From positions 4,801,430 to 4,865,429 of the forward strand of contig NZ_CP007410.1 of the NCBI RefSeq assembly GCF_000585995.1: a DNA stretch of 64,000 nucleotides, in the 5' to 3' direction. Origin of the DNA: Pseudomonas brassicacearum (GTDB taxonomy: Bacteria > Pseudomonadota > Gammaproteobacteria > Pseudomonadales > Pseudomonadaceae). Every line of letters starts with the position of its first letter. Within the stretch, counting starts at the first letter, position 1. A model generated the notes under the pieces. It was not told the origin of the DNA, searched no databases, and saw nothing but the letters and a program-made list of their open reading frames with translations. Shown here piece after piece: positions 42,099 to 52,784 of the stretch. The translations under genes were made by a program, and so were the position numbers.

Positions 42099-42134
42099 AG
42101 GGATCGGCGCGATATTTCAAAGCAGCGCTGGCAA

Positions 42135-43124
42135 TCAGCGCAACGCCGGCCCCTGGAACCCCATCCACATCGCCAGATGCTCGGCGATGCTGGCCCCCAG
42201 TTTTTTCGAGAAGCGGTCAATCGGCGACTCTTCGATGGTGAAATCCACCAACTCCTTCTCGCCAATCACGTCCCGAGCCACCGAACTGGCGCTGCCCAAG
42301 CCGTCGATCAAGCCCAGCGGCAATGCCTGCTCCCCCGACCAGACCAACCCGGAGAACAACTCCGGATGCTCTTTGTCTTTCAGCCGCTCACCCCGGCCTT
42401 TCTTGACGCTGGCGATGAACTGCTTGTGGGTGGTATCGAGCACACCTTGCCAGAACACCGTTTCCTCAGGTTTTTTCGGCTGGAATGGATCAAGGAAGGA
42501 TTTGTGTTCGCCAGCGGTGTAGACCCTGCGCTCCACTCCGAGCTTGTCCAGCGTCTCGACGAAGCCATAACCCGCGGCGGTCACACCAATGGAACCGACC
42601 AGGCTGGCCTTGTCGGCATAGATCTGATCTGCCGCACTGGCAATGTAATAGGCACCGGAGGCACCGAGATCAGAGATGACCGCGTAGAGCTTGATATCCG
42701 GATGCGCCGCACGCAAGCGAACGATTTCGTCATAGACGTAACCCGCCTGCACCGGACTGCCGCCCGGACTATTGATGCGCAGCACCACCCCTTTGACCTT
42801 CGAATCTTCGAACGCAGCCCGCAAGCTACCGATGATGTTGTCAGCGCTAGCGGTTTCCTTGTCGGCAATCATGCCCTCGATGTCGATGACAGCCGTATAG
42901 GCCGAACCACCTCCAGAAACCTTTTTCATATCAACGGCCTGGAAGATCATCGCCAAGCCGAAAAACAGATAGATGAAGACCAGGCACTTGAAGAAGATCC
43001 CCCAGCGGCGCGCACGACGCTGCTCTTCCACCCCAGCCAGCAGGGTCTTTTCCAGCAACTTCCAGCTTTTATCGTCACCGTTGTCAGCGCTCGCTTTGGC
43101 CGGTGCCTTCCATTCATCGGTCAT
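42135..43124 (-). CDS. sppA: Signal peptide peptidase A, S49 family
   Basis: 329 residues, the short single-domain SppA form. An N-terminal transmembrane segment (about 42-63, WGIFFKCLVFIYLFFGLAMI) anchors the protease in the inner membrane with its domain in the periplasm. The catalytic dyad is Ser156 (SDLGASGAYYIAS) and Lys208 (TAGEHKSFLDPF). INSPGGSPVQAGYVYDEI is the oxyanion-region motif. It degrades cleaved signal peptides. It follows the HAD gene by 20 nt. Confidence 0.95.
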   Translation of the reverse strand: MTDEWKAPAKASADNGDDKSWKLLEKTLLAGVEEQRRARRWGIFFKCLVFIYLFFGLAMIFQAVDMKKVSGGGSAYTAVIDIEGMIADKETASADNIIGSLRAAFEDSKVKGVVLRINSPGGSPVQAGYVYDEIVRLRAAHPDIKLYAVISDLGASGAYYIASAADQIYADKASLVGSIGVTAAGYGFVETLDKLGVERRVYTAGEHKSFLDPFQPKKPEETVFWQGVLDTTHKQFIASVKKGRGERLKDKEHPELFSGLVWSGEQALPLGLIDGLGSASSVARDVIGEKELVDFTIEESPIDRFSKKLGASIAEHLAMWMGFQGPALR

Positions 43125-43144
43125 ACATGCATCCTCAACAGACT

Positions 43145-43807
43145 TTAATCGGCGCGCTGGCTCAGCCAGGCGTGCAATTCAGGAAAATGGTCGATTGCCA
43201 GCCGCGGCTCGAATGCCCGTAGCGCCTCGATGGATTGTGCGCCATAGCTGACAGCCACCGAGCCCATGCCGGCATTGCGGGCCATTTGCAGATCGAACGA
43301 CGAATCCCCCACCATCAACGCCTGTTCCGGTCGCATCTCGCAATGAGCCAGTATCTGCTCAAGCATCAATGGATGCGGCTTGCTGGCGGTTTCATCCGCT
43401 GCACGGGTGATATCGAAGTAATCGTCCCAACCATGGGATTTCAAGACCCGATCCAGCCCACGACGGGCCTTGCCAGTCGCAACAGCCAAGTGATAACCCT
43501 CAGCGCGCAAGGCATCGAGGGTGTTGGCCACACCCTCGAACAACGGCGAAGGCTCAGCCTCCAGCGCGATGTAGTGATCGGCGTAATGCTGGCGAAAAAC
43601 CACCAACTCATCATCGCCAATCTCCGGATACAGGCTGCGAATCGCTTCTGGCAGACCCAGGCCGATGATGCCCTTTACTGCAAAGTCATCACGCCGGGCA
43701 AAACCCGTACGATCCGACGCGACATGCATCGACTCCACGATACGACCGATGGAATTGGCCAGAGTGCCGTCCCAATCGAAGATCAGCAGTTTGTAATCAG
43801 GATGCAC
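43145..43807 (-). CDS. HAD-family phosphatase (phosphoglycolate phosphatase-like)
   Basis: 220 residues. HAD motif I is [10 protein letters not shown] (nucleophile Asp11, Asp13), motif II AVATGK, motif III Lys in [10 protein letters not shown], motif [18 protein letters not shown] helical cap lies between motifs I and II (type C1). The substrate cannot be read from sequence; the Gph/pyrophosphatase-like group is the nearest. Its start overlaps the rluC stop by 11 nt, so it is translationally coupled to rluC. Confidence 0.93.
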   Translation of the reverse strand: MHPDYKLLIFDWDGTLANSIGRIVESMHVASDRTGFARRDDFAVKGIIGLGLPEAIRSLYPEIGDDELVVFRQHYADHYIALEAEPSPLFEGVANTLDALRAEGYHLAVATGKARRGLDRVLKSHGWDDYFDITRAADETASKPHPLMLEQILAHCEMRPEQALMVGDSSFDLQMARNAGMGSVAVSYGAQSIEALRAFEPRLAIDHFPELHAWLSQRAD

Positions 43808-44753
43808 TCAACCGCTCCACGGTCTTGGCCCACATGTCATCCACCGGAGCCTGCAATTTCAACTCACCGCCATCGGGCAGCGGCACGGTGAGCATATAGG
43901 CATGGAGAAACAGGCGCTTGCCGCCCAGATCGCGGATTTCCTTGGTGAAATCGTCATCGCCGTATTTGCTGTCGCCGGCGATGCAATGCCCGGCATGCAG
44001 GGTATGGACACGGATCTGGTGAGTACGCCCCGTCACCGGCTTGGCCTCGACCAGGGTGGCGAAGTCGCCGAAGCGGCGTAGCACCTTGAAGATCGTCAGC
44101 GCCTCCTTGCCCTCCTCATTGACTTCCACCATGCGCTCGCCGGAACGCAGATTACTCTTGAGCAACGGCGCGCGGACTTGCTTGATGGACGTATCCCAAC
44201 GCCCCCGCACCAGCGCCATGTAGCGCTTGTCGACGCCGTCGCCGCGCAGTTGCTCGTGCAAGTGGCGCAACATGCTGCGCTTCTTGGCGATCATCAGCAG
44301 GCCGGAGGTGTCGCGGTCCAGGCGATGGACCAGCTCCAATTCCTTGGCATCGGGACGCAACTGACGAAAGGCTTCGATTACGCCGAAATTGAGGCCGCTG
44401 CCGCCATGAACCGCAATGCCCGCGGGCTTGTTGATCACGATCAGGGCTTTGTCTTCAAAGACGATCGAAGCTTCCAGGCGCTGCAACAGACCTTGGGCCA
44501 GGGGCACAGGCTCATCGCGCTCGGGCACGCGAACCGGCGGCACGCGCACGATATCGCCGGCCTGGAGCTTGTATTCGGGCTTGATCCGGCCCTTGTTCAC
44601 CCGCACTTCGCCTTTACGCAAAATGCGGTAAATCAAGGTCTTGGGCACGCCTTTGAGCCGGGCTAGCAGGAAATTATCGATTCGTTGGCCGGCATATTCC
44701 GGCGAGACCTCGAGCAGTTGAACGCCAGGGGTCGAAGGGGCAGTAGTTGTCAT
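43797..44753 (-). CDS. rluC: 23S rRNA pseudouridine synthase RluC
   Basis: 318 residues from the ATG at 44753 ([20 protein letters not shown]); an ATG four codons upstream is possible. An S4 RNA-binding domain (about 18-80, [20 protein letters not shown]) precedes the catalytic domain with [20 protein letters not shown] (nucleophilic Asp). RluC makes pseudouridines 955, 2504 and 2580 in 23S rRNA (E. coli numbering). It is divergent from rne, as in E. coli, and heads the rluC-HAD-sppA transcript. Confidence 0.95.
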   Translation of the reverse strand: MTTTAPSTPGVQLLEVSPEYAGQRIDNFLLARLKGVPKTLIYRILRKGEVRVNKGRIKPEYKLQAGDIVRVPPVRVPERDEPVPLAQGLLQRLEASIVFEDKALIVINKPAGIAVHGGSGLNFGVIEAFRQLRPDAKELELVHRLDRDTSGLLMIAKKRSMLRHLHEQLRGDGVDKRYMALVRGRWDTSIKQVRAPLLKSNLRSGERMVEVNEEGKEALTIFKVLRRFGDFATLVEAKPVTGRTHQIRVHTLHAGHCIAGDSKYGDDDFTKEIRDLGGKRLFLHAYMLTVPLPDGGELKLQAPVDDMWAKTVERLSAS

Positions 44754-44782
44754 GGCGGCGATCATAACAATTTTTTATGGAA

Positions 44783-44811
44783 TTGAAGCACTTAATCATT
44801 GCTGCTATAGT
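44783..44811 (+). promoter_or_regulatory. Sigma-70 promoter of rne
   Basis: TTGAAG, 17-bp spacer, TATAGT. Expected start near 44818, about 635 nt before the rne start codon. Confidence 0.78.
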
Positions 44812-44817
44812 CGCGAA

Positions 44818-45452
44818 CGCCGCCAAAAGTGGCTGGACAGCGGACTAACGGCCAAAAACCGGCCCTGACCAACGCAATTCACGAGGACGAGAGGCCGTCC
44901 TACGGGGCTTTCGCTACGTAACGGTAGAGTTTGCAGGTGTAACGAGCGCAGGTGACATGAGGCCTGAAATACGCGGCAAAGCAGAGTTTTGACTCGCTTT
45001 GCGCGCCATATTCACGGCCAGTTCACAAAGTGCAGTCAGCTACGAACGAACCCGAGCGAGAGCTTCGGAAACAACGCCTAAATTAGCCATGATGCGTGAC
45101 CTCCCCTTCCGGAGCTCACGGTAAATGCCAACCCGCTGCGGATTCTGCGCGCGGCAGCACCCGATTATCAGGGATACGTGTAGGGTGGAGATGTACAACC
45201 GTCGGACTGTGTAGCACTAGGCTTATATTTAGACGCTTCATCTCGTCCACAGGCGCCGGTTGATTCCTCCTCCTGACTGAGTGCTTGAATAGCCAGCAAG
45301 CAGGACGCGTCCGTCGCGACTTCGCCATCATTGGGTCGAACTCGCTGGACACTGGAATGGCCCCGCCACTTCCATGACGCACCTGACACCGACCGTGAGA
45401 AGTCGTGTGTGCCGAACGCCGTTTCCGGCAGCCCGGAAACCGACGGTACTAC
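44818..45452 (+). promoter_or_regulatory. Long 5' leader of rne
   Basis: About 635 bases with no convincing gene. It carries short hairpin-forming segments (GGCCAAAAACCGGCC; GGACGAGAGGCCGTCC) and AU-rich single-stranded parts. Enterobacterial rne has a long leader (361 nt in E. coli) through which RNase E feeds back on its own mRNA; this leader is of similar kind but of different sequence, so autoregulation is inferred. Confidence 0.6.
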
Positions 45453-48400
45453 ATGAAAAGAATGCTGATTAACGCAACTCAACCCGAAGAGTTGCGTGTT
45501 GCACTGGTAGACGGCCAGCGCCTCTACGACCTGGATATCGAATCCGGTGCACGCGAGCAGAAGAAGGCCAACATCTATAAAGGCCGGATTACTCGCATCG
45601 AACCGAGCCTTGAGGCTGCCTTTGTCGATTTCGGCTCCGAGCGCCACGGCTTCCTGCCCCTCAAAGAAATCTCCCGCGAGTACTTCAAGAAAGCCCCTGA
45701 AGGCCGCGTCAACATCAAGGACGTCCTGAGCGAAGGCCAGGAAGTCATCGTCCAGGTCGAAAAAGAAGAACGTGGCAACAAGGGTGCAGCCCTGACCACC
45801 TTCATCAGCCTGGCCGGTCGTTACCTGGTCCTGATGCCGAACAACCCGCGTGCCGGCGGCATCTCCCGCCGCATCGAAGGCGAAGAGCGCAACGAACTGC
45901 GTGAAGCCCTGAACGGCCTGGTTGCACCGGCCGACATGGGCCTGATCGTTCGCACGGCCGGCCTTGGCCGCAGCAGCGAAGAAATGCAGTGGGACCTCGA
46001 CTACCTGCTGCAACTGTGGACCGCCATCAAAGAAGCCTCGCTGGATCGCTCCGCGCCGTTCCTGATCTACCAGGAAAGCAACGTGATCATCCGCGCCATC
46101 CGCGATTACCTGCGCCAGGACATCGGCGAAGTGCTGATCGACAGCGTCGAAGCCCAGGACGAAGCCCTGACCTTCATTCGCCAGGTGATGCCGCAGTACG
46201 CCAGCAAGATCAAGCTCTACGAAGACAGCGTTCCGCTGTTCAACCGTTTCCAGATCGAAAGCCAGATCGAGACCGCCTTCCAGCGCGTCGTCGAACTGCC
46301 GTCCGGCGGCTCCATCGTCATCGATCCGACCGAAGCCCTGGTGTCCATCGACATCAACTCGGCGCGCGCCACCAAAGGCAGCGACATCGAAGAAACCGCC
46401 CTGCAGACCAACCTTGAAGCGGCCGAAGAAATCGCCCGTCAGTTGCGCCTGCGTGACATCGGCGGCCTGATCGTCATCGACTTCATCGACATGACCCCGG
46501 CCAAGAACCAGCGCGCCGTGGAAGAAAAAGTCCGCGAATGCCTGGAAGCCGACCGCGCTCGCGTACAGGTCGGCCGCATCTCGCGCTTCGGCCTGCTGGA
46601 AATGTCCCGTCAGCGCCTGCGTCCGTCCCTGGGCGAAAGCAGCGGCATCGTCTGCCCGCGTTGCAATGGCACCGGCATCATTCGTGACGTCGAGTCGTTG
46701 TCCCTGGCGATCCTGCGCCTGATCGAAGAAGAAGCCCTGAAAGACCGCACCGCCGAAGTTCGCGCGCAAGTGCCGATCCCGGTGGCCGCGTTCCTGCTCA
46801 ACGAAAAACGCAACTCGATCACCAAGATCGAGCTGCGCACCCGGGCCCGTATCGTCATCCTGCCGAACGACCACCTCGAGACGCCGCACTTCGAAGTGCA
46901 GCGCCTGCGCGATGACAGCCCGGAAGCCCACACCAACCAGTCCAGCTACGAGATCGCCGCAGCCGCTGCCGAAGTGGAAGAAGTCCAGCCAGCTGCCGCC
47001 GCCACCCGCACCCTGGTTCGTCAGGAAGCAGCGGTCAAGACTGCCCCGGCCCGCGCCAACGCTCCGGTCCCGACCGAAGTGGCCGCTCCGGTTGCCGCCC
47101 CGGCCGCCGCACCAGAACCAAGCCTGTTCAAAGGCCTGGTGAAGTCCCTGGTCAGCCTGTTCGCCACCAAGGAAGAGCCTGCAGCGCCAGCCGTTGTCGC
47201 CAAGCCAGCCGCTACCGAGCGTCCTGCCCGCAACGAGGAGCGCCGCAACGGTCGCCAACAGACCCGCAACCGTAACGGTCGCCGCGATGAAGAGCGCAAG
47301 CCCCGCGAAGAACGTGCACCGCGTGAAGAACGCGCACCACGTGAGCCGCGTGAAGAACGCCAGCCTCGCGAAGCCCGTGAGGAAGCCCCAGCAGCCGTAG
47401 CCCGCGAAGAACGCGCACCGCGTCCGCCGCGTGAAGAGCGTCAACCACGCGCCCCTCGTGAAGATCGCAAGCCACGTGGCGAGCGTGAAGAACGTGTTCG
47501 CGAACTGCGCGAGCCTCTGGATGCCGCTCCGGCCGTTGCCGCCGCCACCACTGAAGAGCGTCCGGCCCGCCAACCTCGTGAAGAGCGCGCACCGCGTCCG
47601 CCACGTGAAGAGCGTCAGCCACGCGCTGAGCAGGCAGCCGCCGCTGCCAGCGAAGAAGAAGTGCTGAATACCGAAGAGCAACTGCTGGAAGATGGTCAGG
47701 ACAACGCCGAAGGTGATCGTCCACGCCGCCGCTCCCGTGGTCAGCGTCGTCGCAGCAACCGTCGTGAGCGTCAGCGTGACGCCAATGGCAACGTGATCGA
47801 AGGTTCGGAAGAATCCGAATCCGCCGAGAACGCTGAAGCACCAAGCGCTGCGGACTTGGCTGCGGGCCTGGCCGTGACTGCGGCAGTTGCCAGCAGCAAC
47901 ATCAGCGCCCCTGCCGAAGCCGAGGCGAATGAGCAGGCGGAGCGTGCTACCGCTGCGGTGGAAAACGCGCCGGTTGAAGCCCCCGTGGTCGAAGCCACTA
48001 CCCCGGTAGACGCCACCGCGTCGCCAGAAGTGGAACTCGCCCCGGCTCGCGAAACCCAGCCTGGAGCCGAAGCCGCCGTCGAGCCGGCACCGGTCATCGA
48101 GCAACCAATGGTTGCCGCTGAGCCTGTCGTCGAAGCGGCCTTCGAGACACCGGCCGAGGAAAAAGCACCGGAGCCTGCCCGTGAAGAGCAAACTGCGTTC
48201 AACTGGACCGCGGAGCCCGTCGCACCGGCGTCCGTTGTCGAGCCAGAGCCGACACCAGAACCGGTGAAAGCGGTCGAACCCGAAGTGGTCGAGCCGGCTC
48301 CAGTGGTCGAAGCCCCTGTGGTTGTCGAAGCACCGGTCCCGGTGGAAGAGCCTGCACCTGCCAGCGCCCTGACCGCGAACGGCCGTGCGCCGAACGATCC

Positions 48401-48662
48401 GCGCGAAGTGCGCCGTCGTAAGCGTGAAGCCGAGCGTCTGCAGAAGGAAGCCGAACAAGCTGCCGCTGCCGCCGCTCATGCGCCTGTTGCCGAGCCAACT
48501 CCAGTCGTGGAAGAAGTCGCCGAGGCAGCCCCTGCCCCGGTCGCCGAAACCCCGGTTGAGTCGGCTCCGACGTTCGACGAACCTCAGCACACTGCTGAAG
48601 AAATCGCGCCGCGTCACACTGAAGCCCTGGAAAAAGCGCACGAGCCTAAACCTCACGCCTGA
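45453..48662 (+). CDS. rne: Ribonuclease E
   Basis: 1069 residues from the ATG at 45453; upstream in-frame codons are less likely to be used because conserved RNase E proteins begin [20 protein letters not shown]. The N-terminal half holds an S1 domain (about 36-119), a 5'-sensor/RNase H region, and the DNase I-like catalytic part with Asp300 ([10 protein letters not shown]) and the DFID aspartates 343-346. The zinc-link is Cys401/Cys404 (CPRCNGTG). The second half is disordered: an Arg/Glu-rich RNA-binding stretch (about 600-720, repeats such as [18 protein letters not shown]) and a Pro/Ala/Val/Glu tail ending HEPKPHA, where degradosome partners would bind. It starts mRNA decay and processes rRNA/tRNA. 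Confidence 0.98.
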   Translation: MKRMLINATQPEELRVALVDGQRLYDLDIESGAREQKKANIYKGRITRIEPSLEAAFVDFGSERHGFLPLKEISREYFKKAPEGRVNIKDVLSEGQEVIVQVEKEERGNKGAALTTFISLAGRYLVLMPNNPRAGGISRRIEGEERNELREALNGLVAPADMGLIVRTAGLGRSSEEMQWDLDYLLQLWTAIKEASLDRSAPFLIYQESNVIIRAIRDYLRQDIGEVLIDSVEAQDEALTFIRQVMPQYASKIKLYEDSVPLFNRFQIESQIETAFQRVVELPSGGSIVIDPTEALVSIDINSARATKGSDIEETALQTNLEAAEEIARQLRLRDIGGLIVIDFIDMTPAKNQRAVEEKVRECLEADRARVQVGRISRFGLLEMSRQRLRPSLGESSGIVCPRCNGTGIIRDVESLSLAILRLIEEEALKDRTAEVRAQVPIPVAAFLLNEKRNSITKIELRTRARIVILPNDHLETPHFEVQRLRDDSPEAHTNQSSYEIAAAAAEVEEVQPAAAATRTLVRQEAAVKTAPARANAPVPTEVAAPVAAPAAAPEPSLFKGLVKSLVSLFATKEEPAAPAVVAKPAATERPARNEERRNGRQQTRNRNGRRDEERKPREERAPREERAPREPREERQPREAREEAPAAVAREERAPRPPREERQPRAPREDRKPRGEREERVRELREPLDAAPAVAAATTEERPARQPREERAPRPPREERQPRAEQAAAAASEEEVLNTEEQLLEDGQDNAEGDRPRRRSRGQRRRSNRRERQRDANGNVIEGSEESESAENAEAPSAADLAAGLAVTAAVASSNISAPAEAEANEQAERATAAVENAPVEAPVVEATTPVDATASPEVELAPARETQPGAEAAVEPAPVIEQPMVAAEPVVEAAFETPAEEKAPEPAREEQTAFNWTAEPVAPASVVEPEPTPEPVKAVEPEVVEPAPVVEAPVVVEAPVPVEEPAPASALTANGRAPNDPREVRRRKREAERLQKEAEQAAAAAAHAPVAEPTPVVEEVAEAAPAPVAETPVESAPTFDEPQHTAEEIAPRHTEALEKAHEPKPHA

Positions 48663-48677
48663 TTCCATCGCCCAATG

Positions 48678-48714
48678 AAAAGCCCCGCCTGGTAACCCCA
48701 GGCGGGGCTTTTTT
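48678..48714 (+). terminator. Terminator of rne
   Basis: AAAAGCCCCGCCTGG-TAAC-CCAGGCGGGGCTTTTTT, an extended perfect stem of about 15 bp ending in T6, 15 nt past the stop. Confidence 0.95.
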
Positions 48715-48780
48715 ATGCCTTCAGACTTATCCACAGCGGGACTGGGACCAGACACAAGACTTATGCCACTGAAAATCCAA

Positions 48781-48869
48781 TGTGGGAGCGAGCTTGCTCG
48801 CGATAGCGCCGGGTCAGTTTGCATCAATGCTGAAGTCAGACCGCTTTCGCGAGCAAGCTCGCTCCCACA
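48781..48869. repeat. REPIN (family 1)
   Basis: TGTGGGAGCGAGCTTGCTCG and inverse CGAGCAAGCTCGCTCCCACA, 89 bp, between the convergent rne and MobA-like genes. Confidence 0.93.
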
Positions 48870-48886
48870 AGGTTCTGCGTCGGCTG

Positions 48887-49477
48887 CTATTTGAAGGCCA
48901 GCGCCTCAGGCACGTCTATATCCCAAGTGACGCCAGGATCGTCCACCGCCACCTCGACCACTTGTGCCCCGGCAAACAATGCCTTGGCACCGCGATCCCC
49001 GGTCAGAGCCATCAGTTTCGGGCCAAACGCACGGCCGAATCCCACCGGATGCCCGTATTCGCCAGAGAAGACCGGCACACTGATGCCATCCTCGCGAATC
49101 CCCGCCGCCACCTGCTCGATACTCGACGGCAGAATGAACGGCATATCACCCAGTACCATCAACCACCCAGCAAGGTCCGGGCAGGCCTGGACCCCGGCCG
49201 CGATGCTGTCCCCCAAACCGGGCGAGTCCAGCTCCACGAAATCGCAGCCGTAGGCTTGGGCCATGCGGATGACTTGCGGACGATCCCGGCTCGTCACCAA
49301 GACGCGCTTTTCCAGGGAGGCAGGCAAATTCACCAGCACCTGCTCGATCACCGAACGGACGGCACCGTCGCGCCCGGTGCAATCGGCCAGCAACTTATCC
49401 TTATCGGCACCTGCCACCTGACGGAAACGGCTGCCCGATCCGGCCGCGAGAATGATCACGCCTATCGATCCACTCAT
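48887..49477 (-). CDS. MobA-like NTP transferase
   Basis: 196 residues. Nucleotidyltransferase start VIILAAGSGSRFRQVAGADK (LAAGxGxR), then a Mg-binding Asp in MVLGDMPFILPSSIEQVAAG. It matches the MocA/CTP:molybdopterin cytidylyltransferase group that completes the cofactor (MCD) of xanthine-oxidase-family enzymes. It is the last gene of the operon with XdhC and the molybdenum hydroxylase subunits, 20 nt after xdhC. This suggests MCD as the cofactor of the hydroxylase. Confidence 0.88.
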   Translation of the reverse strand: MSGSIGVIILAAGSGSRFRQVAGADKDKLLADCTGRDGAVRSVIEQVLVNLPASLEKRVLVTSRDRPQVIRMAQAYGCDFVELDSPGLGDSIAAGVQACPDLAGWLMVLGDMPFILPSSIEQVAAGIREDGISVPVFSGEYGHPVGFGRAFGPKLMALTGDRGAKALFAGAQVVEVAVDDPGVTWDIDVPEALAFK

Positions 49478-49497
49478 ACGCCCTCCTCACCTTCGGC

Positions 49498-50472
49498 TTA
49501 CAGCGGCTTTTTCTGACGCAGTTCTACGCCATTTTTGATCGCCACGATTTCGGCCAGCAGCGACAACGCGATTTCCGCGGGTGTGTGGCTGCCGATGTGC
49601 AGGCCGATCGGCCCATGCAGCCGCTCGATGGCCTGTGCTGACAAGCCTAGCTGAGCCAGGTTATCCCGGCGTTTTTGACTGTTAACCCGCGAACCCAAAG
49701 CGCCGACATAGAAGGCCTTGGAATCCAGGGCGGTCAGCAGCGCCATGTCATCCAGGCGTGGATCATGGGTCAGGGCCACAATGGCCGTGCGCTCGTCGGT
49801 CTCGATGCTCAGCACCGCTTCGTCGGGCATACCCGAGACGAAGCGGCCATGTTGCTCTTCCCAACCGTAGACAAACTCCTTGCGTGGATCACAGATCAGC
49901 ACTTCGAAGTCCAGCAACCGGGCCATTTCCGCCACGTAACGCGACAGTTGTCCGGCGCCGATCAGCAAAAGCCGCCAACGCGGACCGTAGATGGCTCGCA
50001 GGACTTGTCCATCGAACAGCAAGGCGTCGGTTTTACTGGCCGGTGTCAGCACCACTTGACCGCTGGCGACCGTCAGCTCACGGGCGACAATCTCATGGGC
50101 TTCGCAGCGCTCCAGTAATTCAGCGACCCACTGAGGATCGCCGACCCGCTCTTCGGTCAAACGCAAGGTGCCGCCGCACGGCAGGCCGAAGCGCGCCGCC
50201 TCCTCACGGGTCACGCCGTAGGTGATCAGTTGCACCGGCGGGCCGTCCGCCGGAATGCGGCCGTCGTGCAACCGGGCGATCAAGTCATCCTCGACACAAC
50301 CGCCCGACACCGAGCCAATCACCACGCCATCTTCACGCAAGGCCAGCATTGCCCCTGGCGGCCTCGGTGCAGTGCCCCAGGTCTGGACCACGGTGAACAA
50401 CACCACCCGCTGCCCGGCGCGGCGCCATTGAAGCACGCTGCGCAGGACGTTCAGATCAACGCTGTCCATCAA
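49498..50472 (-). CDS. XdhC/CoxF-family molybdenum cofactor insertion protein
   Basis: 324 residues. The N-terminal XdhC/CoxI domain has VVLFTVVQTWGTAPRPPGAM and GVVIGSVSGGCVEDDLIARL; the C-terminal Rossmann domain carries LLIGAGQLSRYVAEMARLL and SRVNSQKRRDNL. XdhC proteins bind sulfurated Moco and insert it into the apoenzyme, also protecting its terminal sulfur. The start overlaps the stop of the Moco subunit (ATGA, 50469-50472), so it is coupled with the enzyme it matures. Confidence 0.93.
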   Translation of the reverse strand: MMDSVDLNVLRSVLQWRRAGQRVVLFTVVQTWGTAPRPPGAMLALREDGVVIGSVSGGCVEDDLIARLHDGRIPADGPPVQLITYGVTREEAARFGLPCGGTLRLTEERVGDPQWVAELLERCEAHEIVARELTVASGQVVLTPASKTDALLFDGQVLRAIYGPRWRLLLIGAGQLSRYVAEMARLLDFEVLICDPRKEFVYGWEEQHGRFVSGMPDEAVLSIETDERTAIVALTHDPRLDDMALLTALDSKAFYVGALGSRVNSQKRRDNLAQLGLSAQAIERLHGPIGLHIGSHTPAEIALSLLAEIVAIKNGVELRQKKPL

Positions 50473-52784
50473 GCTTTGGCCTGTTGCCAGCCTTGCAGCT
50501 GATAACGCACCGGCAGGTTACGAATGCGCTTGCCGGTGGCAGCGAAAATCGCGTTGCACAGCGCCGGCGCAATCGGCGGTACGCCCGGCTCGCCGACACC
50601 GCCCAGCGGCACCTCCCCCGGCGGAGTGACCAAATGCACCGCCACTTCCTTAGGCGCAAGGGACATGCGTGCCACTTCGTACATGTGGAAATTGTCCTGC
50701 TGCACCTTGCCGTCCTTGAAGCTGATTTCCCCCACCATGGCATTACCCAGGCCCATGACGCAGGCGCCTTCGAATTGCGAGCGGATGCGCTCAGGGTTGA
50801 TCTGCGGGCCGCAGTCCACGGCGATGTCCGCCTTGTGCACGATCACCGTGCCATCGTCCTTGACCTCCACCTCGAGCACCGCCGCCACGTAGGTGACGAA
50901 GCTGTAGTGCACCGCCAGCCCCAGGCCACGGCCCTTGGGCAGTTCCCTGCCCCAACCGGCGGCCTTGGCGGCGGTTTCCAGCACCGTGCGGATCCGCGCC
51001 GTATCAATCGGGTAACGCTCGGGGGATTCGCCGTAGTTCCATTCTTCGCTCAAGGTACGCGGATCGATCTTACGGTCCGGTCCGAGCAATTTGAGCTGGT
51101 ACTTCAGCGGATCCTGGCCGGCTTTGTGGGCCAGCTCATCAATGAAGCTCTGGATTGCGAAGCCGTGTGGAATGTTCGACACCGAGCGATACCAGCCCAC
51201 CCGGGCATGAGCCACCGCTTCGGGGTTTTCCAGACGCAGGTTGGGAATGGCGTAGGCCATGTTGGTCACGCCCATGCCTATTTCGAACGGCGCCTCGTGA
51301 GTCATGCCCGGTGCAAACAGTGCGGTGATGCTCGGGGCTACGGTGCGGTGTAGCCAACCGGACGGCATACCGTCCTGGTTCAGGCCAGCCTTCAGGTATT
51401 CGGCCGATACGGTGTGGAAATACGAGTGATGAATGTCGTCCTCGCGGGTCCATTGCACCCGTACTGCCTGGCCGGGAAACTGCTTGGCGAGGACGGCCGC
51501 TTCGACGACAAAGTCAGGTTTTGACTTGCGTCCGAAACCGCCGCCCAGCAACGTGATGTTCACCGTGACCTTCTCGAAAGCAATACCCAGGCGTTCGGCG
51601 ACACGTTCACGGGTCACTTGCGGCGCCTGGCTCGGCGCCCAAGCCTCGCATTGACCGTCCTTGAACCGGGCAACGGCGACCATCGGTTCCATAGGGGACT
51701 GGGACAGGTGCGGCAAGTAATACGACGCCTCCAACGTCGAATCAGCCTTGGCCAGCGCATCATCGAGATCACCGCTGCTGCGCACGACTTTCCCGGGCTT
51801 GAGGGCCGCCGCTTCCAGTTCCTTGCGATAGGCAATGGAGTCATAACCGGCATTCGGGCCGTCATCCCACTCGATTTTCAGCGCTTCGCGGCCCTTGATC
51901 GCCGCCCAGGTGTTTTTCGCCAGCACCGCCACACCGCCCAGGGGTTGGAACTCCGAGGGCAGCGGACGCCCTTCGATCTGCACCACCTTGACCACGCCCG
52001 GCACTTTCAGCGCCGCGCTGCTGTCCACGGTCTTGACCTTGCCGCCATAGACCGGCGGGCGGGCGATAACGGCGTAAAGCATGCCGTCGAAATGCACATC
52101 GGCACCGTATACGGCGCGGCCGTTGACGATATCTTCGCCATCGATGGCCCGGCTCGCTTCCTTGCCGATGTAGCGGAATTCAGAAGGCTGCTTGAGACGC
52201 AGGCTGTCGCGGGCCGGCACCGGCAAGGCACTGGCGGCGGCGGCCAACGCACCGTAGCCCAATTGGCGGCCGGAAGGCTGGTGCAGCACTGTGTGCAATT
52301 GCGCACGGCACTCACCCACCGGGACATTCCACTGCGCGGCGGCGGCCTGTTCCAGCATGGTCCGGGCAGCGGCACCGCAACGGCGCATCGGCTCGTACCA
52401 GTGACGCATGCTGCGCGAACCGTCGGTGTCCTGGTTGCCAAAACGCGCTTCATCGGCCGGCGCCTGCTTGACCAAGACCCTGGCCCAATCGGCGTCCAAT
52501 TCATCGGCCACCACCATGCTCAGGCTGGTACGTACACCTTGGCCCATTTCCGAACGATTGCAGATGACCGTGACACTGCCATCGGCGGCGATGCTCACGT
52601 ACACCTTCGGGTCGTCGACCGCACCATGGGGCATGCCCTCGGCGCCGTATTTCTTATCCTCGGCAAAAGCATCTGGCACGCCCCAACTGGCAGCCAGCAC
52701 CAGCACACCGATGGCGCTTGCGCCTTTGAGGAAACCACGACGACTGAGATTACTCAGCACAAAATCATCGGGCAAACGGCTCAT
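50469..52784 (-). CDS. Molybdopterin-binding subunit of a periplasmic molybdenum hydroxylase (IorB-like)
   Basis: 771 residues of the single-chain IorB type (isoquinoline 1-oxidoreductase beta-like). The N-terminus has a Tat-type signal: SRRGFLKGASAIGVLVLAAS with the twin arginine. Moco-binding parts include GGGFGRKSKPDFVVEAAVLA, FGQ-type contact regions and the catalytic Glu in GGVGEPGVPPIAPALCNAIF near residue 735. It would hydroxylate an N-heterocycle or aldehyde in the periplasm. The substrate is unknown. The gene overlaps the 2Fe-2S gene by 4 nt (52781-52784) and xdhC by 4 nt. Confidence 0.92.
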   Translation of the reverse strand: MSRLPDDFVLSNLSRRGFLKGASAIGVLVLAASWGVPDAFAEDKKYGAEGMPHGAVDDPKVYVSIAADGSVTVICNRSEMGQGVRTSLSMVVADELDADWARVLVKQAPADEARFGNQDTDGSRSMRHWYEPMRRCGAAARTMLEQAAAAQWNVPVGECRAQLHTVLHQPSGRQLGYGALAAAASALPVPARDSLRLKQPSEFRYIGKEASRAIDGEDIVNGRAVYGADVHFDGMLYAVIARPPVYGGKVKTVDSSAALKVPGVVKVVQIEGRPLPSEFQPLGGVAVLAKNTWAAIKGREALKIEWDDGPNAGYDSIAYRKELEAAALKPGKVVRSSGDLDDALAKADSTLEASYYLPHLSQSPMEPMVAVARFKDGQCEAWAPSQAPQVTRERVAERLGIAFEKVTVNITLLGGGFGRKSKPDFVVEAAVLAKQFPGQAVRVQWTREDDIHHSYFHTVSAEYLKAGLNQDGMPSGWLHRTVAPSITALFAPGMTHEAPFEIGMGVTNMAYAIPNLRLENPEAVAHARVGWYRSVSNIPHGFAIQSFIDELAHKAGQDPLKYQLKLLGPDRKIDPRTLSEEWNYGESPERYPIDTARIRTVLETAAKAAGWGRELPKGRGLGLAVHYSFVTYVAAVLEVEVKDDGTVIVHKADIAVDCGPQINPERIRSQFEGACVMGLGNAMVGEISFKDGKVQQDNFHMYEVARMSLAPKEVAVHLVTPPGEVPLGGVGEPGVPPIAPALCNAIFAATGKRIRNLPVRYQLQGWQQAKA

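Noticed and set aside
45168..48827. Long antisense frame (over 1,200 codons) opposite rne
   Set aside because: It arises from GC-rich codon bias and the repetitive Arg/Glu/Pro-coding tract; the translation is Phe/Gly/Arg-rich without domains, and rne on the other strand is unambiguous.
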